DNA of 64,000 bases from Prinia subflava (Eukaryota > Chordata > Aves > Passeriformes > Cisticolidae), in contig NW_026960613.1 in the NCBI RefSeq assembly GCF_021018805.1, forward strand, positions 1,612,001 to 1,676,000. The letters run 5' to 3'. The notes under the pieces were generated by a model. It made no database searches. It was given only the letters and a program-made list of their open reading frames with translations, and was not told the origin of the DNA. Positions 42,961 through 54,394 of this stretch are shown here, piece after piece. A program made the position numbers and the translations under genes. The stretch's first letter is position 1, and each line of letters begins with the position of its first letter.

Positions 42961-43069
42961 CTGATATCTAATCAAGTAGTATCATGAACAGAGACAAACC
43001 AGGATTGTTAGCAAACTATTTCAGAATAACATTACCCTGTTACAGTAACATAGCATGGGATACCTGCCG

Positions 43070-43486
43070 TCAATGTTCACAGAATAAACTTACTGTGAGT
43101 TGGATGCAACTCTTAGATGCAGCAATTCTTGGCTGCTGGTTGAATGCAGCAATTCTTAGCTGCTGGCTTCTCCAGTTCTCCAGTTCCTTTGCCAGTTGAT
43201 TTCTGAATATAGTTGGGCTATTCTTTAAACCGTCAGGCAGGACTGTCTCAGTGAGCTGGGTCCTTTTCCCTGTTTCAGGATTCCTCCACTTAACAGCAAA
43301 GAGTCCCTGGCCTTTCTTATTTGCAGGAATGAAGAAGGTATTTTTAAAATTTAATACAATAAACCATCCTAAATAGTCTATTATTCTCCTCTCTTTGCAA
43401 AATTTCAATAGATCCTTCTTAGGAGAATTTGGCAAACAGAGAAACTGATGAATCATCCAATGTTTTCCTAATTCATATTTTAACAT
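43070..43486 (-). pseudogene. pol: ERV-C pol, reverse transcriptase fragment
   Basis: Minus-strand frame with VLNFKNTFFIPANKK (palm motif, catalytic Asp replaced by Asn in LNFKN), FAVKWRNPETGKRTQLTETV and LPDGLKNSPTIF. The pattern E..TGK..Q.T..VLP.G.KNSPT..  is gamma-type RT. The region with the (Y/F)xDD box is replaced by a short Ala/Ile-rich tandem (QQ.RIAA). Upstream it ends at ERV-D's LTR. Confidence 0.75.
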
Positions 43487-43535
43487 TTGGAAGACAGGTC
43501 TTATCTCACCCTTGTGGTACTAATAATTCTTACAG

Positions 43536-44196
43536 TGATTTATTAAAATACGAATATCGATCTAATATCAATATTCAACTGTGACGGACAAAAGACTCTC
43601 TAACAGTTCAAGTTAGAAAGTGTATGTTTATTGCGACGCCGGGCAGCGCGTGGGATAGCTCCCTAATGCGCACTGCAAAGATCACAGGTAATTACAAAGC
43701 CTTTTATTTACAAAAATGTTGAATACACAAAATACAAATGCATATTTATACCCTTATCACTTCCTCTTCTCCGCTTCGTATGCTAATTGACAGAAAGGCT
43801 ATTAAGCATGAGTAGTTTGTTCCCTGAAATGGGTCGGTGGTCCTTTTGTGAGGAGTGGTCACCAAAAGGAGGAAGTAAAACGAGTCTTCCTCGTTCTAAA
43901 CTTTCAGCCTTTTCAATGCAGATGTGATTGATGGATGGTAGAACTCCCTGTTTCCTGTTTTCCAGGACTATTTCAGTGGGTTTCTGGAAACAGGAGGTCT
44001 CGTGTTGTATTGATTAGTTTCTCTGTTTGACAAGCAATGAGTTCTTAAATCCGGGGTAGCTTATCTTAAATCCGGTTTCTTTTAACCATCCTCTAACTTT
44101 TAACTGATTTCAGCAAAGCTTATCTATTCGTTTCAGCTAAATCAGCAACATCTATTGTTAACTGTAACCTTAGCTTTTCTCAAATCTTCAAAATTA
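43536..44196 (-). repeat. ERV-D 3' LTR
   Basis: In window order TGATTTATTAAAATACG...CTTCAAAATTA. On the coding strand AATAAACATACAC (near 43630) is the poly(A) signal and AATAAATCA the end. The coding-strand start TAATTTTG departs from TG; the end RC (TGATTTAT) pairs imperfectly with it. Confidence 0.88.
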
Positions 44197-44222
44197 GTCT
44201 CATTTCCCCACTTCTTCTTTGA
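44197..44222 (-). promoter_or_regulatory. ERV-D polypurine tract
   Basis: Minus strand AAAGAAGAAGTGGGGAAATG, then AGAC, then the LTR start. Purine-rich with one T, at the expected place. Confidence 0.7.
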
Positions 44223-44459
44223 AATGAGTAAATTCTTTTACTCCGTATACAGCGTCTTTTTCATCTAAGCCGTATGGCTAGTGTCTCTCAAGACCAAGCC
44301 ATATGCTTTTGATAGTGATGTTAAAGCTGCTACTTGTCGTAGCATCTTCTAATTTCAAAGAATTATTACAGCAGATAATACTAAACTTATGTGGACTAAA
44401 ATAAGCAACACAATTATAGGGTGGACTAAGGCATTCAGTATACTAGTTGCTGTTGGTGA

Positions 44460-46130
44460 CTATCTAAAAAGCACATCTCACTAATGATGAGACAAATGTT
44501 CTTTAAGCCTTTTAAAAACCTCTTTGATGGTCTCTGTCATGATGTATTGTAATTAATGTCTTTTTTTTTCTCCATTTCTAATTTCTTTTAAGATTTCTCT
44601 CAATTCTTGATGTTTCATCAATTGAGCAACTAAAGTCAAATTCATTCCTATGGGCACAGGCAGTATCTTCTGCACAGTGGCTAGGTTGGCCTTTATATAT
44701 TGATGTGATATTACAGGTGCCCGATAGGAAAAATCACATCCTTTAATTCTAATAAAATTGCAAACACACAAATTGAATTGAGTTTCATCTATAATTTGGT
44801 TGTCTATCTTTATGATGGGGCATGCAGTTCTAAGACAGACACAACCTTGTCCTGTATACACAAGTGAAGTTGTTTGTTTGCCTGGATGCGTTTCAAAGTG
44901 ACAAATACTTTGGTCCATATCTAAACAAGTGTCTTTGTCAATTTTTAATGTCCTCTCACATATGTATCTTAGTTGTCTCTTCACAGTACAGGGCTCTAGA
45001 TTAACAGTTTGTCATTTTCTTTCAATTTCTCATGCCCACATCCTGTGCTCAGAAGGGTACAATACTGTTCCCTCATGGTTTAATCCTAAGGGGACTATGG
45101 GATGTATTAGGTCCACTGAGGCATCATGTATAGTTCAAACAAAGGCTGTCACCATACTAGTCACAGGGTTATAGGTGAAATGGACCAACATCCACCAAGA
45201 CTGAAGTTCCCTCTCCATATCAGAGGCATTGTCCCAAACAATTTTGCAAATTTCAGCAGGGAATGTTCCCTCTCCACCTTCCCTGATAACTGCAGCAGCC
45301 ACTGATTGCATCCACAGTTGTGCTTGAGTACACCCTAGAGCCAGTGAGATGTTTTCACTAGCTGTGCCTAGCGCATTATTTATTACCTCATGATCTCGCT
45401 ACTCTGTATTTTCCCATTCTGGTAATATTTGGGTCAATTTCCAATGATTGTTACCCAGTGCTAGTAGAGAGGATTGCAAAGGTTGTTGTAGTTTGACTAA
45501 ATCGCTTCCTACTGAGGTTAATTTATTCATCAGCACTTCTGAATCTATTGTGTTCAGCACTCCTAGTCCTGTCCCTAGCAACTCAGTGAGATCTTTTTTA
45601 CTCTTAAAATTAGGAGGCATACTTTTTGGAGCTATGTGGTCTAGTCTGTAAAGGAGTTCCTGAGAAATGGGGCACATTCTAGCCTAACGTGAGAAGCATT
45701 TACCTGTACTCTCATTTCTACTCGTTTCAAAGACCACTTGGGGTTAACTATCAGCTTCTGAACTCTTGTCTTCTGAATAGCATATGGCCCAATTCTGGTA
45801 ACTACAGAAGTTATTTGTTCCTCTACTTCTGGAATAGCTGGCATCTAGGTGATCACAGCCTTTCTTGGCACTGGTGGAGTAATCTTAGTCTGGTCTTTAT
45901 GGAGCTCAGTACATAGCTGAGTGATGTTAAAGTCAGTATCATACCCTCTTACTGCACACCCCTCTATTTTGAGTCTAAACTGAGGACATTTACTCAAGCA
46001 TTTGGCACAGCATTCAAGACTAATCTGGATGGGTCTCATGGGTGGGTGGTAAGCCTCATGGAATCCATCCTGTACAAATGCATATTTACATCTCTAAACA
46101 TTTCTTCTTTCTTACAAGCTTGCATTTGTG
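44460..46130 (-). pseudogene. env: ERV-D env, main part (broken)
   Basis: Several minus-strand frames in order. 46039-45845 is Cys-rich (CCAKCLSKCPQF); 45844-45641 continues the surface unit (VNASHVRLECAPF). 45600-45399 contains LTELLGTGLGVLNTIDSEVL followed by LVKLQQPLQSSLLALG, the fusion-type and heptad region. 44984-44553 has a Cys pattern (CVCLRTACPII, then CVCNFIRIKGCDFSY) and MNLTLVAQLMKHQELREIL. This is a large env type seen in avian ERV1 copies, different from ERV-A env. Stops and shifts separate every piece. The start lies beyond the nested LTR at 46590-46725. Confidence 0.7.
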
Positions 46131-46157
46131 ACTTTTAGCATCTTGTTTAAAGCTTTA

Positions 46158-46585
46158 TGAGACTAAGGGTTGTGGAATTGCCTTTTATGGAAATGGTTTG
46201 CTCTGGGTCACCCCTGGAAAATGTATGGTTTATCCCAAGTCTGTACCCTCCCTGCAGTATCATGTATCTGTAACCTCATTGGCTGTAGAATCTTACCGCG
46301 CCCACTTTGAACCTCTGTGTTAAGAATGCAAAGGCAGAAGGCTCGGCCTCTTTGCCCTTCTCCCCCCTGGAGGTCTCCGGACGCTCCCCTTCCCTCTCCC
46401 CCCTTCCCCCTCTCCCCTTCCCCCTCTCCCGCAGGACCATGCTCCCTGCCTGGAGTGAGACTTAGAATAAACCCTCATCTCAGCAGCCATCTGAAGTCTC
46501 TTTGCCTGCCAGCACGGGACCACCCATGACCCTAGGACCCGGGGGTCTCCCGGGGGGCACTCCCCAGGGACTCCCCAAAAATTTA
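46158..46585 (+). mobile_element. ERV1-like solo LTR nested in ERV-D env (ends approximate)
   Basis: Plus-orientated by AGAATAAACCC near 46465. It lies between the two env pieces. A C/T-rich tract (CTCCCCTTCCCTCTCCCCCC and on) covers about 46382-46430. Both ends are uncertain: TTTA occurs near each candidate end (about 46154 and 46582), which would fit a four-base duplication. Confidence 0.6.
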
Positions 46586-46725
46586 AACTACAACAAAGGG
46601 TCATAAGCTCTTCCTTGGTACCGATATATCCTAGTCACATTATACCTACATGGTATTGCATTGACTCTTGTTATGGCTAAAGTAATTACTACAATAGTTA
46701 TAACTTTCTACATAATGTCTATAAT
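46586..46725 (-). pseudogene. env: ERV-D env start (signal peptide region)
   Basis: The minus strand from about 46718 has an ATG followed at once by TAG, then a hydrophobic run (KVITIVVITLAI) that reads like a signal peptide and continues as VNAIPCRYNV. The nested LTR then cuts it. Confidence 0.5.
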
Positions 46726-46859
46726 AAGTATTAGTCTATTTATTCATGGTCCCAAGTGAGCTTCAGCTTCAGTTCGTTATTGCCTGGTGTGACTTGCTAA
46801 ATTCCCTCTGAGGCTTTCCTCACTCGGGAGTGATGGATCCAGGCCTTCTGTTCTTTCAT

Positions 46860-48110
46860 CTTGATTGCAGTGAAGGTAGTGAGGAATACCTGGAATGGTC
46901 TTTCTCACTGCGGTTCTAAGGTCTTTTCTGCAAAAGACTTAATGTACACATAATCTCTAGGTTGTTCATCATGTCCTGGCCCACCTAGTTCTTTATTTTG
47001 AGCTCTAGCTATATATTTCTCAATTTCTCTAAGTTGTTTATTTAGGGCCACCATATATCTATGTAGGGTTTCTTCTTTTACTTGAATGGGTGTTGTTCTT
47101 TCTTGAACTGCATGTGGCCTCCCATACAATATTTTAAAAGGGCTTAGTTTCTCTTTTGCCCTTGGTTTTTTCCGAATTCGCAATAATGCCAATGGGAGAG
47201 CCTGGGGCCAGGGCAAATTTGCTTCTTGCTTTAATCTCACAATTTGTTGTTTCTACTTGCCTACTAGATTGAGGGTGGTATGGGGCATGCAATTCCTAGT
47301 CTATTCCTAGGTGGTGACTTATTTGCTGTACAATTTTTGAAATAAAGTGTGGCTCCCTATCTGAGGATATGGTGGCTGGAACTCCAAATCGTGGTATTAT
47401 TTCTTGCAACAGTGTTTTGGTCACTTTTCGAGCTTTAGCTGTCCTGGCTACCCTGAAAAGGTATCAGTTAGCACTAATAGGTAAAGATACTTTCCTTTCC
47501 TGGGCAGTTCTGTAAAATCAGTTTGCCATTGTTGTCCAGGTCTACAACTTTTCCCAATTTGTCCTACTTTAGGCTTTGGGGTGTTTTTAGGGTTAGTTCA
47601 GAGGCAAAGGCTACACTGACGAGTTACTTGTATCACTGTGCTCTGCAATTTCCTGGCCATAATTCTTTCTTTCAAATAGTTATACAGGGCATCTATTTCC
47701 CAGTGTGTTTTCTCATGTTCCTTCTTTACTTATGACTACAACAAATAAGAGGGTACTACAAGTTTCTCTTCTTGTGTTACAGCCCATCTTTCCTGGTTAT
47801 AACTTGCCTTTTCTACTTTAATAACTTTCTTATATTTTTTATTGTATATTGGCTTACTCTCAATAGAAATTTTCCATCTGGAATCAGTGCTGCCTCGATT
47901 GTCTCATCAGGTATCTCACCTTTTGCTGCTTCTTTTTCTTCTCTTTCTGCCAGCATATTCTTTTCTTCTAATTCAGAGCTCACTTTTTGGTGTGCTTCAA
48001 TGTGCATGATGGCTACCTTTTCAGGTAATTGTACTGTATCTGATAATCTCAGTATTTCTTGGGCATGTTTAATATTCTTTCTTTGTGAGTTTAAAAGTCT
48101 TCTTTCCTTC
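46860..48110 (-). pseudogene. pol: ERV-D pol, integrase (broken)
   Basis: Minus strand. 48110-47813 holds the RNase H-integrase junction (HIEAHQKVSSELEEKNMLAE). The integrase core lies in 47700-47300 in shifted frames. 47240-46905 is the C-terminal part: PWPQALPLALLRIRKKPRAK and SPFKILYGRPH, a typical gamma-integrase block before the C-terminal domain. No complete catalytic triad can be read. Confidence 0.75.
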
Positions 48111-48952
48111 TAAATGGCTCTATGTGCATGAACTACTCTAAATCTATACTTTGAGTCTGTATAGATGCTAATTCTTTTTCCTTTTGCTAGCTCTAGGGCT
48201 CGAATTAAGGCAATTATCTCAGCCTTCTGCGCAGAGGTATTTGTTAGTAATGGTCCAGACTCTATTACCTTTCTGCTTGTGGTAACTGCATACCTAGCAT
48301 GCTTCTTTCTACAAATGACATAGCTGCTCCCATCAGTAAACCAGGTCTTGGCATTCTCAAGCGGGGTATCTTTCAGATCAGGGCGACTGGAGAGGGTGGC
48401 TTCGATGGTCTCCAGGCAATCATGGATCACTGGTTCTCCCATATTCCTGCTGAGGAAGGAAGCTGGGTTCACAATGTTAGTCACCACAATCTCAACATCA
48501 TCTTGTTCTACCAGTATAGCTTGGTACTTCAGGAATCTCTGTGGGGAGACCCAATGACCCCCTTTCGCTTCCAGGACTGTAGACACTGTGTGGGACACTA
48601 GCACAGTCATCTTCTGGCCCAGGGTGAACTTGCGTGCCTCTTGGATGTTCACTGCTACTGCTGCAACGGCTCTGAGACACCCCGGCCACCCCTTAGCTGC
48701 TGTATCCAGCTGTTTGGAGAGGTAGGCAACTGCCCTTCGGTACGGGCCCAGATTTTGTGCTAGTATTCCTAAAGCAGTTCTTTGCTTCTTGTGAGAAAAC
48801 AAAAAGAACTGCTTACCCACGTCTGGAAGTCCCAAGGCTGGTGCTGACATGAGGGCCTTCTTTAGCTGGTCGAAGGCTCGAGTTGCTCCTTTTGTCCATT
48901 GAAGTTCTCTGCTCTTTTCTGTGATTAAGGTATGCAGAGGTTTAACAAGCAA
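48110..48952 (-). pseudogene. pol: ERV-D pol, RT connection and RNase H
   Basis: Open minus-strand frame of 280 codons. Connection: WTKGATRAFDQLKKALMSAP and AVAYLSKQLDTAAKGWPGCL. RNase H active-site residues: Asp in WFTDGSSYV, Glu in KAEIIALIRALELAKG, Asp in IYTDSKYRF. It ends at a TAG at 48110, in the last part of RNase H. Best-kept part of ERV-D pol. Confidence 0.88.
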
Positions 48953-48967
48953 TCTATAATTATAAAT

Positions 48968-49987
48968 CTACAGTCTGCACCACCTTGTCATGCCTAGAAA
49001 GGTTCTCAGTTCTTTCACGGTCTGAGGCTTTGGGGTCTGGCATATTGCCTCCTTGCGATCTTGTCCCAAGGTTCTTTGTCCAGCACTTACTTCATAGCCC
49101 AGGTAAATAACTGTCTGCTTTACCATCTGAGCCTTCTTTTGGGATACTCGATAGCCTTGCATGCCCAGAAAGTTTAGGAGGCTTACCGTCCAGTCCACGC
49201 ATGTTTCCTGAGTCTGGGTGGCTATTAAGAGGTCATCCACATACTGGAGGAGCTGTCCTTCTCCTGGAGGAGGTTCCCAGGACTCTAAATCCTTTGCAAG
49301 CTGCTCCCTAAATAGGGTAGGAGAGTTCTTATATTCTTGTGCTAATACACACCATGTAAGCTGAGTTTTACGTCCAGATCATTTTCTGGCTGGCTTCATG
49401 GAGAGGTAGGCAAAGAAAGCATCCTTTAAATCTAAAATGGTAAACCAGGTTAATTCAGGTGTTAAACGGGTTAACAGGGTGTAAGGATTGGCAACTACTG
49501 GGTACAAGTCTTCAGTTACTTTGTTAACAGCTCTTAAATCTTGTACTAACTTATATGACCTATCAGGCTTCTTCACTGGTAAAATAGGAGTGTTGAAATC
49601 AGACTGACATTCCCTCAGTAGTCCTATCTTCAGAAAAATTTTAATAATTGGACTAATCTCCTCTCTATCTTCTTTTTTTAGGGGGTATTTTTTAACCCTT
49701 ACTGGCTGTCTTCTTTCTTTAAGTTTAATCTGCACTGGTAGTGCATTCTTTGCTCTTCTTGGTATATCAGAAGCCCACACTCCAGGAAATACCTGATCTA
49801 TTATTTTCCTGAAATTTTCCTCTTCATTTGCAACTTCAATTTCTTTGGTTATTGTCATTAAACTTAAAAGTTCTACATATTGTTGATCTTTTACTTCTAA
49901 AATAATGTCCCCATTCTTAAATATTATTTTTGCCTCCAGCTGCTCTAGCAGGTCTCTGCCTGAAAGTGCAGACGGAGCTTTAGGCAT
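48968..49987 (-). pseudogene. pol: ERV-D pol, reverse transcriptase (shifted, stop)
   Basis: Minus strand. 49987-49379 runs from the end of protease (LSGRDLLEQLEAKI) into RT: LPVKKPDRSYKLVQDLRAVN and FTILDLKDAFFAYLS with the first catalytic Asp. A stop at 49379 and a changed frame follow. The YVDD box lies near 49235 (YVDDLLIATQTQE), then LGYEVSAGQRTLG. Gamma-type throughout. Confidence 0.88.
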
Positions 49988-50233
49988 GTATAAAAATCAG
50001 TGAATTCCTCACTGTTTACTTAATTTATACTTCAATGGTTTGCAAAAATAAGCTCTTTCAGATTGGCCAGTCGCCCCTTTTACTATAACATAGTCACTGG
50101 TTACAGGTAATAGGGCCTTATTCAGCACTGAAAATGTTGCCTCTGTGTCTATCAAAAATTTCATCTTTTTCTTTTTGTTCCCCAGTTTGACTATAACCAG
50201 AGGGTCCTCTAGGGTAGGGCCCTCCGATCCCCT
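49988..50233 (-). pseudogene. pro: ERV-D protease with altered active site (DTE)
   Basis: Minus strand, downstream of the gag stop in the same frame: PLVIVKLGN, then FLIDTEATFSVLN near 50150. The catalytic triad Asp-Thr-Gly is Asp-Thr-Glu here, which should kill the enzyme. A stop lies near 50014 before MPKAPSALSGRDLL. Confidence 0.75.
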
Positions 50234-50236
50234 TCA
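50234..50236 (-). promoter_or_regulatory. In-frame UGA between gag and pol (readthrough-type junction)
   Basis: The gag frame ends HVKED-stop (TGA) and stays open on the far side into protease. One stop between gag and pol in the same frame is the gammaretroviral readthrough layout, though those usually use UAG. Confidence 0.6.
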
Positions 50237-51907
50237 GTCCTCTTTTACATGAGCAACTACTTTTTCTCCTTTCTGACTACCTTTTCTATGTTCATCACCC
50301 TTTTTTAGTTCTCGACACTGGTTTTTCTAGTGACCAAATTTTTGCAAAATGCACATTGATCTTTTCTCAGTCAGGGTGGTCCCTGTTTCGGTGGACCTTG
50401 CCCACATTTTCTTTTTTCTCCCTCTTTTACTACTGCTACTAATTTCTTTATCCTTTGTTTATATCCTTCTTCCCGGTTACTAAAAACTCTCCAGGCCTCA
50501 TCCAGGAAAGCTTCTAAATTCTGGCTGTTTGGACCCCAGATCTTCTGGAGTTTCCACCTGATGTCTCTTGTAGACTGTCCTAAAAATAAATTTATTAATT
50601 GCTGCGTCTCTGCATCAGATCCAGGATCTAGGGTGGTGTGTCGGTACATTGCGTCTCGCAGGTGATCTAGAAATTCAGAAGGTGTTTGAGAAGGGTCCTG
50701 TTTGATAGCATATAAGGCTGACCAGTTTATGGCTTTGGGTATTGCTCTTTCCAGCCCTTTTACTATCAATTCCTGGTATCTCTTTAACCGTCCCAATCCC
50801 TCATCGCCATTAGGATCCCATTTTGGGTTTTGGAGGGAAAATATATTTTAACATCTTCCTGTGTTGTTCTACAATCATCCTCGGTTATATCCTTAGCTAC
50901 TTTCAAAACTAATTGCTTCTCAGTTTCTGTTAGGGCATCAAGCAGCAGTTGGAGGTCTGCCCAATCAGGTAAATGCTGCTTAATCATAAACTTCATTTTC
51001 TTAGCAACCCTTATTGGACCACTTCGATAGCCCTTAGCACTCTTTTCCCAAATTTCTAAATCAATCCAGGAAAAGGGAACCTTAATCAGTTTTGTTTCTC
51101 CATCAGAGGTCATTGTTTGCTTTAGAGGTGCTTGTATGACCTCTCTGGTTTGTTTTCGGGTCCTTAATATTATGGGTCTTTGTGGGACAAGTTTGGGAGC
51201 TGGTGGGGGAGGTTCAGGTTCATCCCACTCACTGTCACTGCTAGGCAGTGGTGGATAAAATTTGGATGGTTCCCTGGGTTCAGGAGTGGATGGAGAAACC
51301 CCTACCTCAGCTGCTGTCCTTCTAAAGGAAGATGAAGCTAGAGATGAAGCGGGGGAGGTTGGAGTTAATGATGGTTCTGAATCTGCATCTCCTACTACCT
51401 TCTTCTTTTTCTGCCTTTTAGGGGGTGGTTTAAGTATGTTTTCTGTCTCTCGTTCTAAAGCCTCTGCTGGGTATACCTTGTCAGGATGTGTGCACCTCTG
51501 ATTTATTGAGCAGCTGCTACAACACCGTTTGGGCTTTCCTTTAGTAACTTTATGGTCCTTTTCAAAGGCCAATACTAAAGGATCAGATGGTGGCCTCATT
51601 CTACAATCTCTTTGCCACTCAGGGTGATCTTTAAGAGTAAAAAAACATATCAGCATAAGCCACTTCCTGCCACTTTTGTTCGCGGCGTAGGAAGAGCATT
51701 AGCTGCAATAGTCTCATAGTGCAATGTACCATTTGCTTGCCACTTCACCCCCTCTTCCAGCCTATACAGTGGCCACCACTGTGTACAAAACTTGACAAGC
51801 TCCTTTTGGGTTTCTGTACCCCCATAGCTTACTAATTCTTTCTAATGTGTTAAAATACATCCCAGATGACTGCCTTTAGGAATCTCTTGATTCTCACTTG
51901 CTCCCAT
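50237..51907 (-). pseudogene. gag: ERV-D gag (matrix, capsid, damaged zinc knuckle)
   Basis: The ATG at 51907 (minus) gives MGASENQ, with the Gly needed for myristoylation. A TAG follows soon after (about codon 22), then a TGA and frame change near 51660. From 51656 to 50784 one frame runs through a basic, Pro-rich spacer (FYPPLPSSDSEWDEPEPPPP) into capsid (VPFSWIDLEIWEKS). 50796-50371 continues capsid: SALYAIKQDPSQTPSEFLDH is the major homology region. The single zinc knuckle near 50330 (CAFC ... GH, stop, KNQC) is broken by a shift and a TGG to TAG change. Layout is gammaretroviral. Confidence 0.85.
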
Positions 51908-52995
51908 CCTTATGATTCCTCTGGTAAAAAGATATACTAGGCACTCTCTGCCTTAAAGATTTCTACTGGCTTCCCTATATCTCCTGCTCCTGGGCATACA
52001 CTTTTACTGAAGAAAGAAGCAGGGTATACATGCACACACACCACGGCAAGGGAAAAGCTCTTTTTTATTTTAATCTAAAAGGAAACAACACAACACAGTC
52101 AAACAAATTGACAACACACAGACTTGTCTTCTCTTCTTCACTTAAATTGCTGATTACAAATCGCTATCGAACGAAGTCCTCTGTTATACCTTTCACTGGC
52201 TATATTGCAGCTAAAATGCACTCAAAAATTGCAAGCAGTTTTACACATACTGAAGCAAGCGTACAGTTAAAACCTAGCGCAATTCCGGTCAAGCCGTAAT
52301 TAGAGTATAGATGGGGCTCTTGCAGAATACCAACCAATATCTGGCTTCAGCCAGATGTTAACAATCCCAAACATACACACTCAACCAAAAAATTTTAACG
52401 AAGTCTCGCCATAAGCCAAAGGGCTCAAGTGAAGACACGGCACAAATCCCTCTGCAAGAGGGAAGCGGGGAAGCAACCCTGGCCCCACACCGTCCCGCAC
52501 TTCCCTGCTGCCAGGAATCACCAGTTCCTAGTTAAAATACTATGCTACACACACCGGCAATCTCAAAGCTTCACAATCAAGTATGTTCCTTCGCAGTCAA
52601 GACAACTTTCCACAAACAAAACTTTTTGGGGTCAAGCGGGGCTGGTAGAACACAGTGCAAGACTACAAAACCTGGATCCTTCCACCAGTTACCAAGGTGA
52701 TACCGGGCATAATTTCAAACTTTTCACACCACTTGTTCCTTCACACAAAATACACAGCTTATTCACTCACAACTGTCTTCTCTACTTAACAACACACTGG
52801 TTAAAATATCATTGCCAGCCACACAAACAAAACTCACACACAGTACTTCCTCGTGGCACACATTCTAGGAACTGTATAAGCATTACTTTCGCAAACACCA
52901 AAGCAGATATCCCTCCGCTGATCAGGCGGGGGTTTTAAAATTCTTTTAGCTCTTTAAACATACATCACTCCTCCAAAACACGTATAGCACGCTAC
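51908..52995 (-). other. ERV-D 5' leader, part next to gag
   Basis: On the coding strand this is G/T-rich, with many TGTGTTTG-like words and few long frames. Close to gag lies TTGTTTCCTTTTAG (near 52074), which looks like a splice acceptor. No domain is encoded. Confidence 0.6.
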
Positions 52996-53749
52996 TGTTA
53001 TGAACGAATTCCCAGTGGGTATGAGAGCTAAAAAAAAAAAAAAACAAAAAAAAAAAAACCAAAAAAACCTGCCCGTGTTTGCTGCTGTGGCATTCTCCTA
53101 CCTCATTAAAATGTGAAAAGGAGCCGCTCCTGCCTAGATTTCCTGGTCATTGTTCGCTGTAACTACCTTTTCAGCAGGGATACCCTCTGCTGCTACCGGG
53201 ACAAATGCATATGCATTTGTATATGCAAATAAAATGGACCCTGTGAATCCTGGGAGGGTTTTTTAGAGAAACTGCACCCCAAGATGAGAAGCCAGATGCA
53301 AAAGAGGAGAATTAGAGGGTGCCCTGGCCAGGGAAAGAGTGGACGCACCCCCTGGCTTGGTTTGAAGACTCACCATGACCTATGAGGAGTCTGAATGGAA
53401 TGGGAGCTGGCCAGCTGAAGTGACTGGGACGGACAAGGGGAAACTAGTGAGGTTTTTCCCTGAGGGTAAAAGAGCTGACTCAGTACTCCAGTGACAGACC
53501 CCTCACTGCTCTGCCCTCTGATGGTTGACCAGAGAGAGCTTCTAGCTGTTCCTGTGGAGACAAGGACTCGGCACCTTCTGCGGGCAGCTGAGTGAAGAAC
53601 TGCAACAGCACCTGCTCCTTCGGATTACCACAGCAGTGTGAAGAACTCCGGTTAGACTCTGCAATCCTGCTGATGACTTCAATAAAGAGCTGATCACTTT
53701 AATAAAGAGCTGAGTATTTATAATAAAGGCATATGCCCTGTTCTTTTCA
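52996..53749 (+). mobile_element. ERV1-like solo LTR, 754 bp, target duplication CTAC
   Basis: TGTTATGAACGAATTCCCAG...TGTTCTTTTCA with CTAC at 52992-52995 and 53750-53753. Same family as 5030-6217 but lacking about 470 bp after GCTGCTGTGG. An A-rich run (53031-53066) sits near the start, and three AATAAA signals near the end. Inserted in the ERV-D leader in opposite orientation. Confidence 0.88.
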
Positions 53750-53753
53750 CTAC

Positions 53754-54394
53754 CAGCACACCCCAAAAACACACAAATCAAAATACAAATCCTCACAAAC
53801 CACAACACGTATGGCACACCAGTAATTTCCACAGTGTAAGCATGCAAACTTACAAAACAAAGATCGTTTACACCACACCACATCCAGCGCTCAAGGGCTG
53901 CAATTGTAATCTCCTGCAACCCACAGCGGGACTCCTCTGGTCCCAAAAATTGCGGCTGACACCTACACTGCAGCTCACCAAGACGCTTCTCAGCCACAAA
54001 CCAAGCCAAATGGAGCCACTACTGCTCCCAAAACACAGCAAAACTGGCTGTCTTGTTGCCTCTGCCCCACCTCGGGACAAAGGCTACTAACTCCTGGTGC
54101 TGCTGCAAGGACCACCTGAAACACAAACCACAAATTCCAGACTCCGCAGAGCTTACAAAACCTAATCAGGCCTCTACTTTGCATAAGATGTCTCTTATGA
54201 CTTATAAGCTGCCTCTATTCAAAGGTACCTGTTTCTAATATTCATTAAACATACCTTTTTGTCAGTAGTTTTGACAGGTCCTGGTCTTTCCCCGGGGTGT
54301 CAGCGGGGCCGCCAGAACCCTCTTCTCAGAAAATCCTGGGTGGGTGTCCAGAGGGGTCCCAGACCCCAATGGCCCCTTGGCCAGAGAAAGCAGA
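53754..54394 (-). other. ERV-D 5' leader, part next to the LTR
   Basis: Continues the G/T-rich leader toward the 5' LTR. Near 54290-54400 it becomes G/C-rich on the coding strand (CTGGCGGCCCCGCTGACACC). Open frames of up to 155 codons occur on the minus strand but show no recognisable domain, as expected from low stop density. Confidence 0.55.

Larger units (their letters stand above)
39541..43535 (-). mobile_element. ERV-C: decayed gammaretrovirus-like provirus, 5' part missing
   Basis: On the minus strand one can follow reverse transcriptase (43486-43190), RNase H (42940-42450), integrase (42321-40740), env (40681-40060) and a 3' LTR (about 39541-40003), in correct order. Every gene is broken. 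ERV-D's 3' LTR begins at 43536, so ERV-C was cut there; no gag was found. A younger ERVK-like LTR interrupts integrase at 41522-42131. It is older than the other proviruses. Confidence 0.75.

Noticed and set aside
52429..52938. 169-codon plus-strand open frame in the ERV-D leader
   Set aside because: Antisense to the provirus, low complexity (Thr/Ser/His-rich), no domain, no start context; best explained by G/T-rich leader read backwards.
53542..54009. 155-codon minus-strand open frame in the ERV-D leader
   Set aside because: It spans the boundary of the nested solo LTR and the leader and has no domain; it arises from low stop density in G/T-rich sequence.
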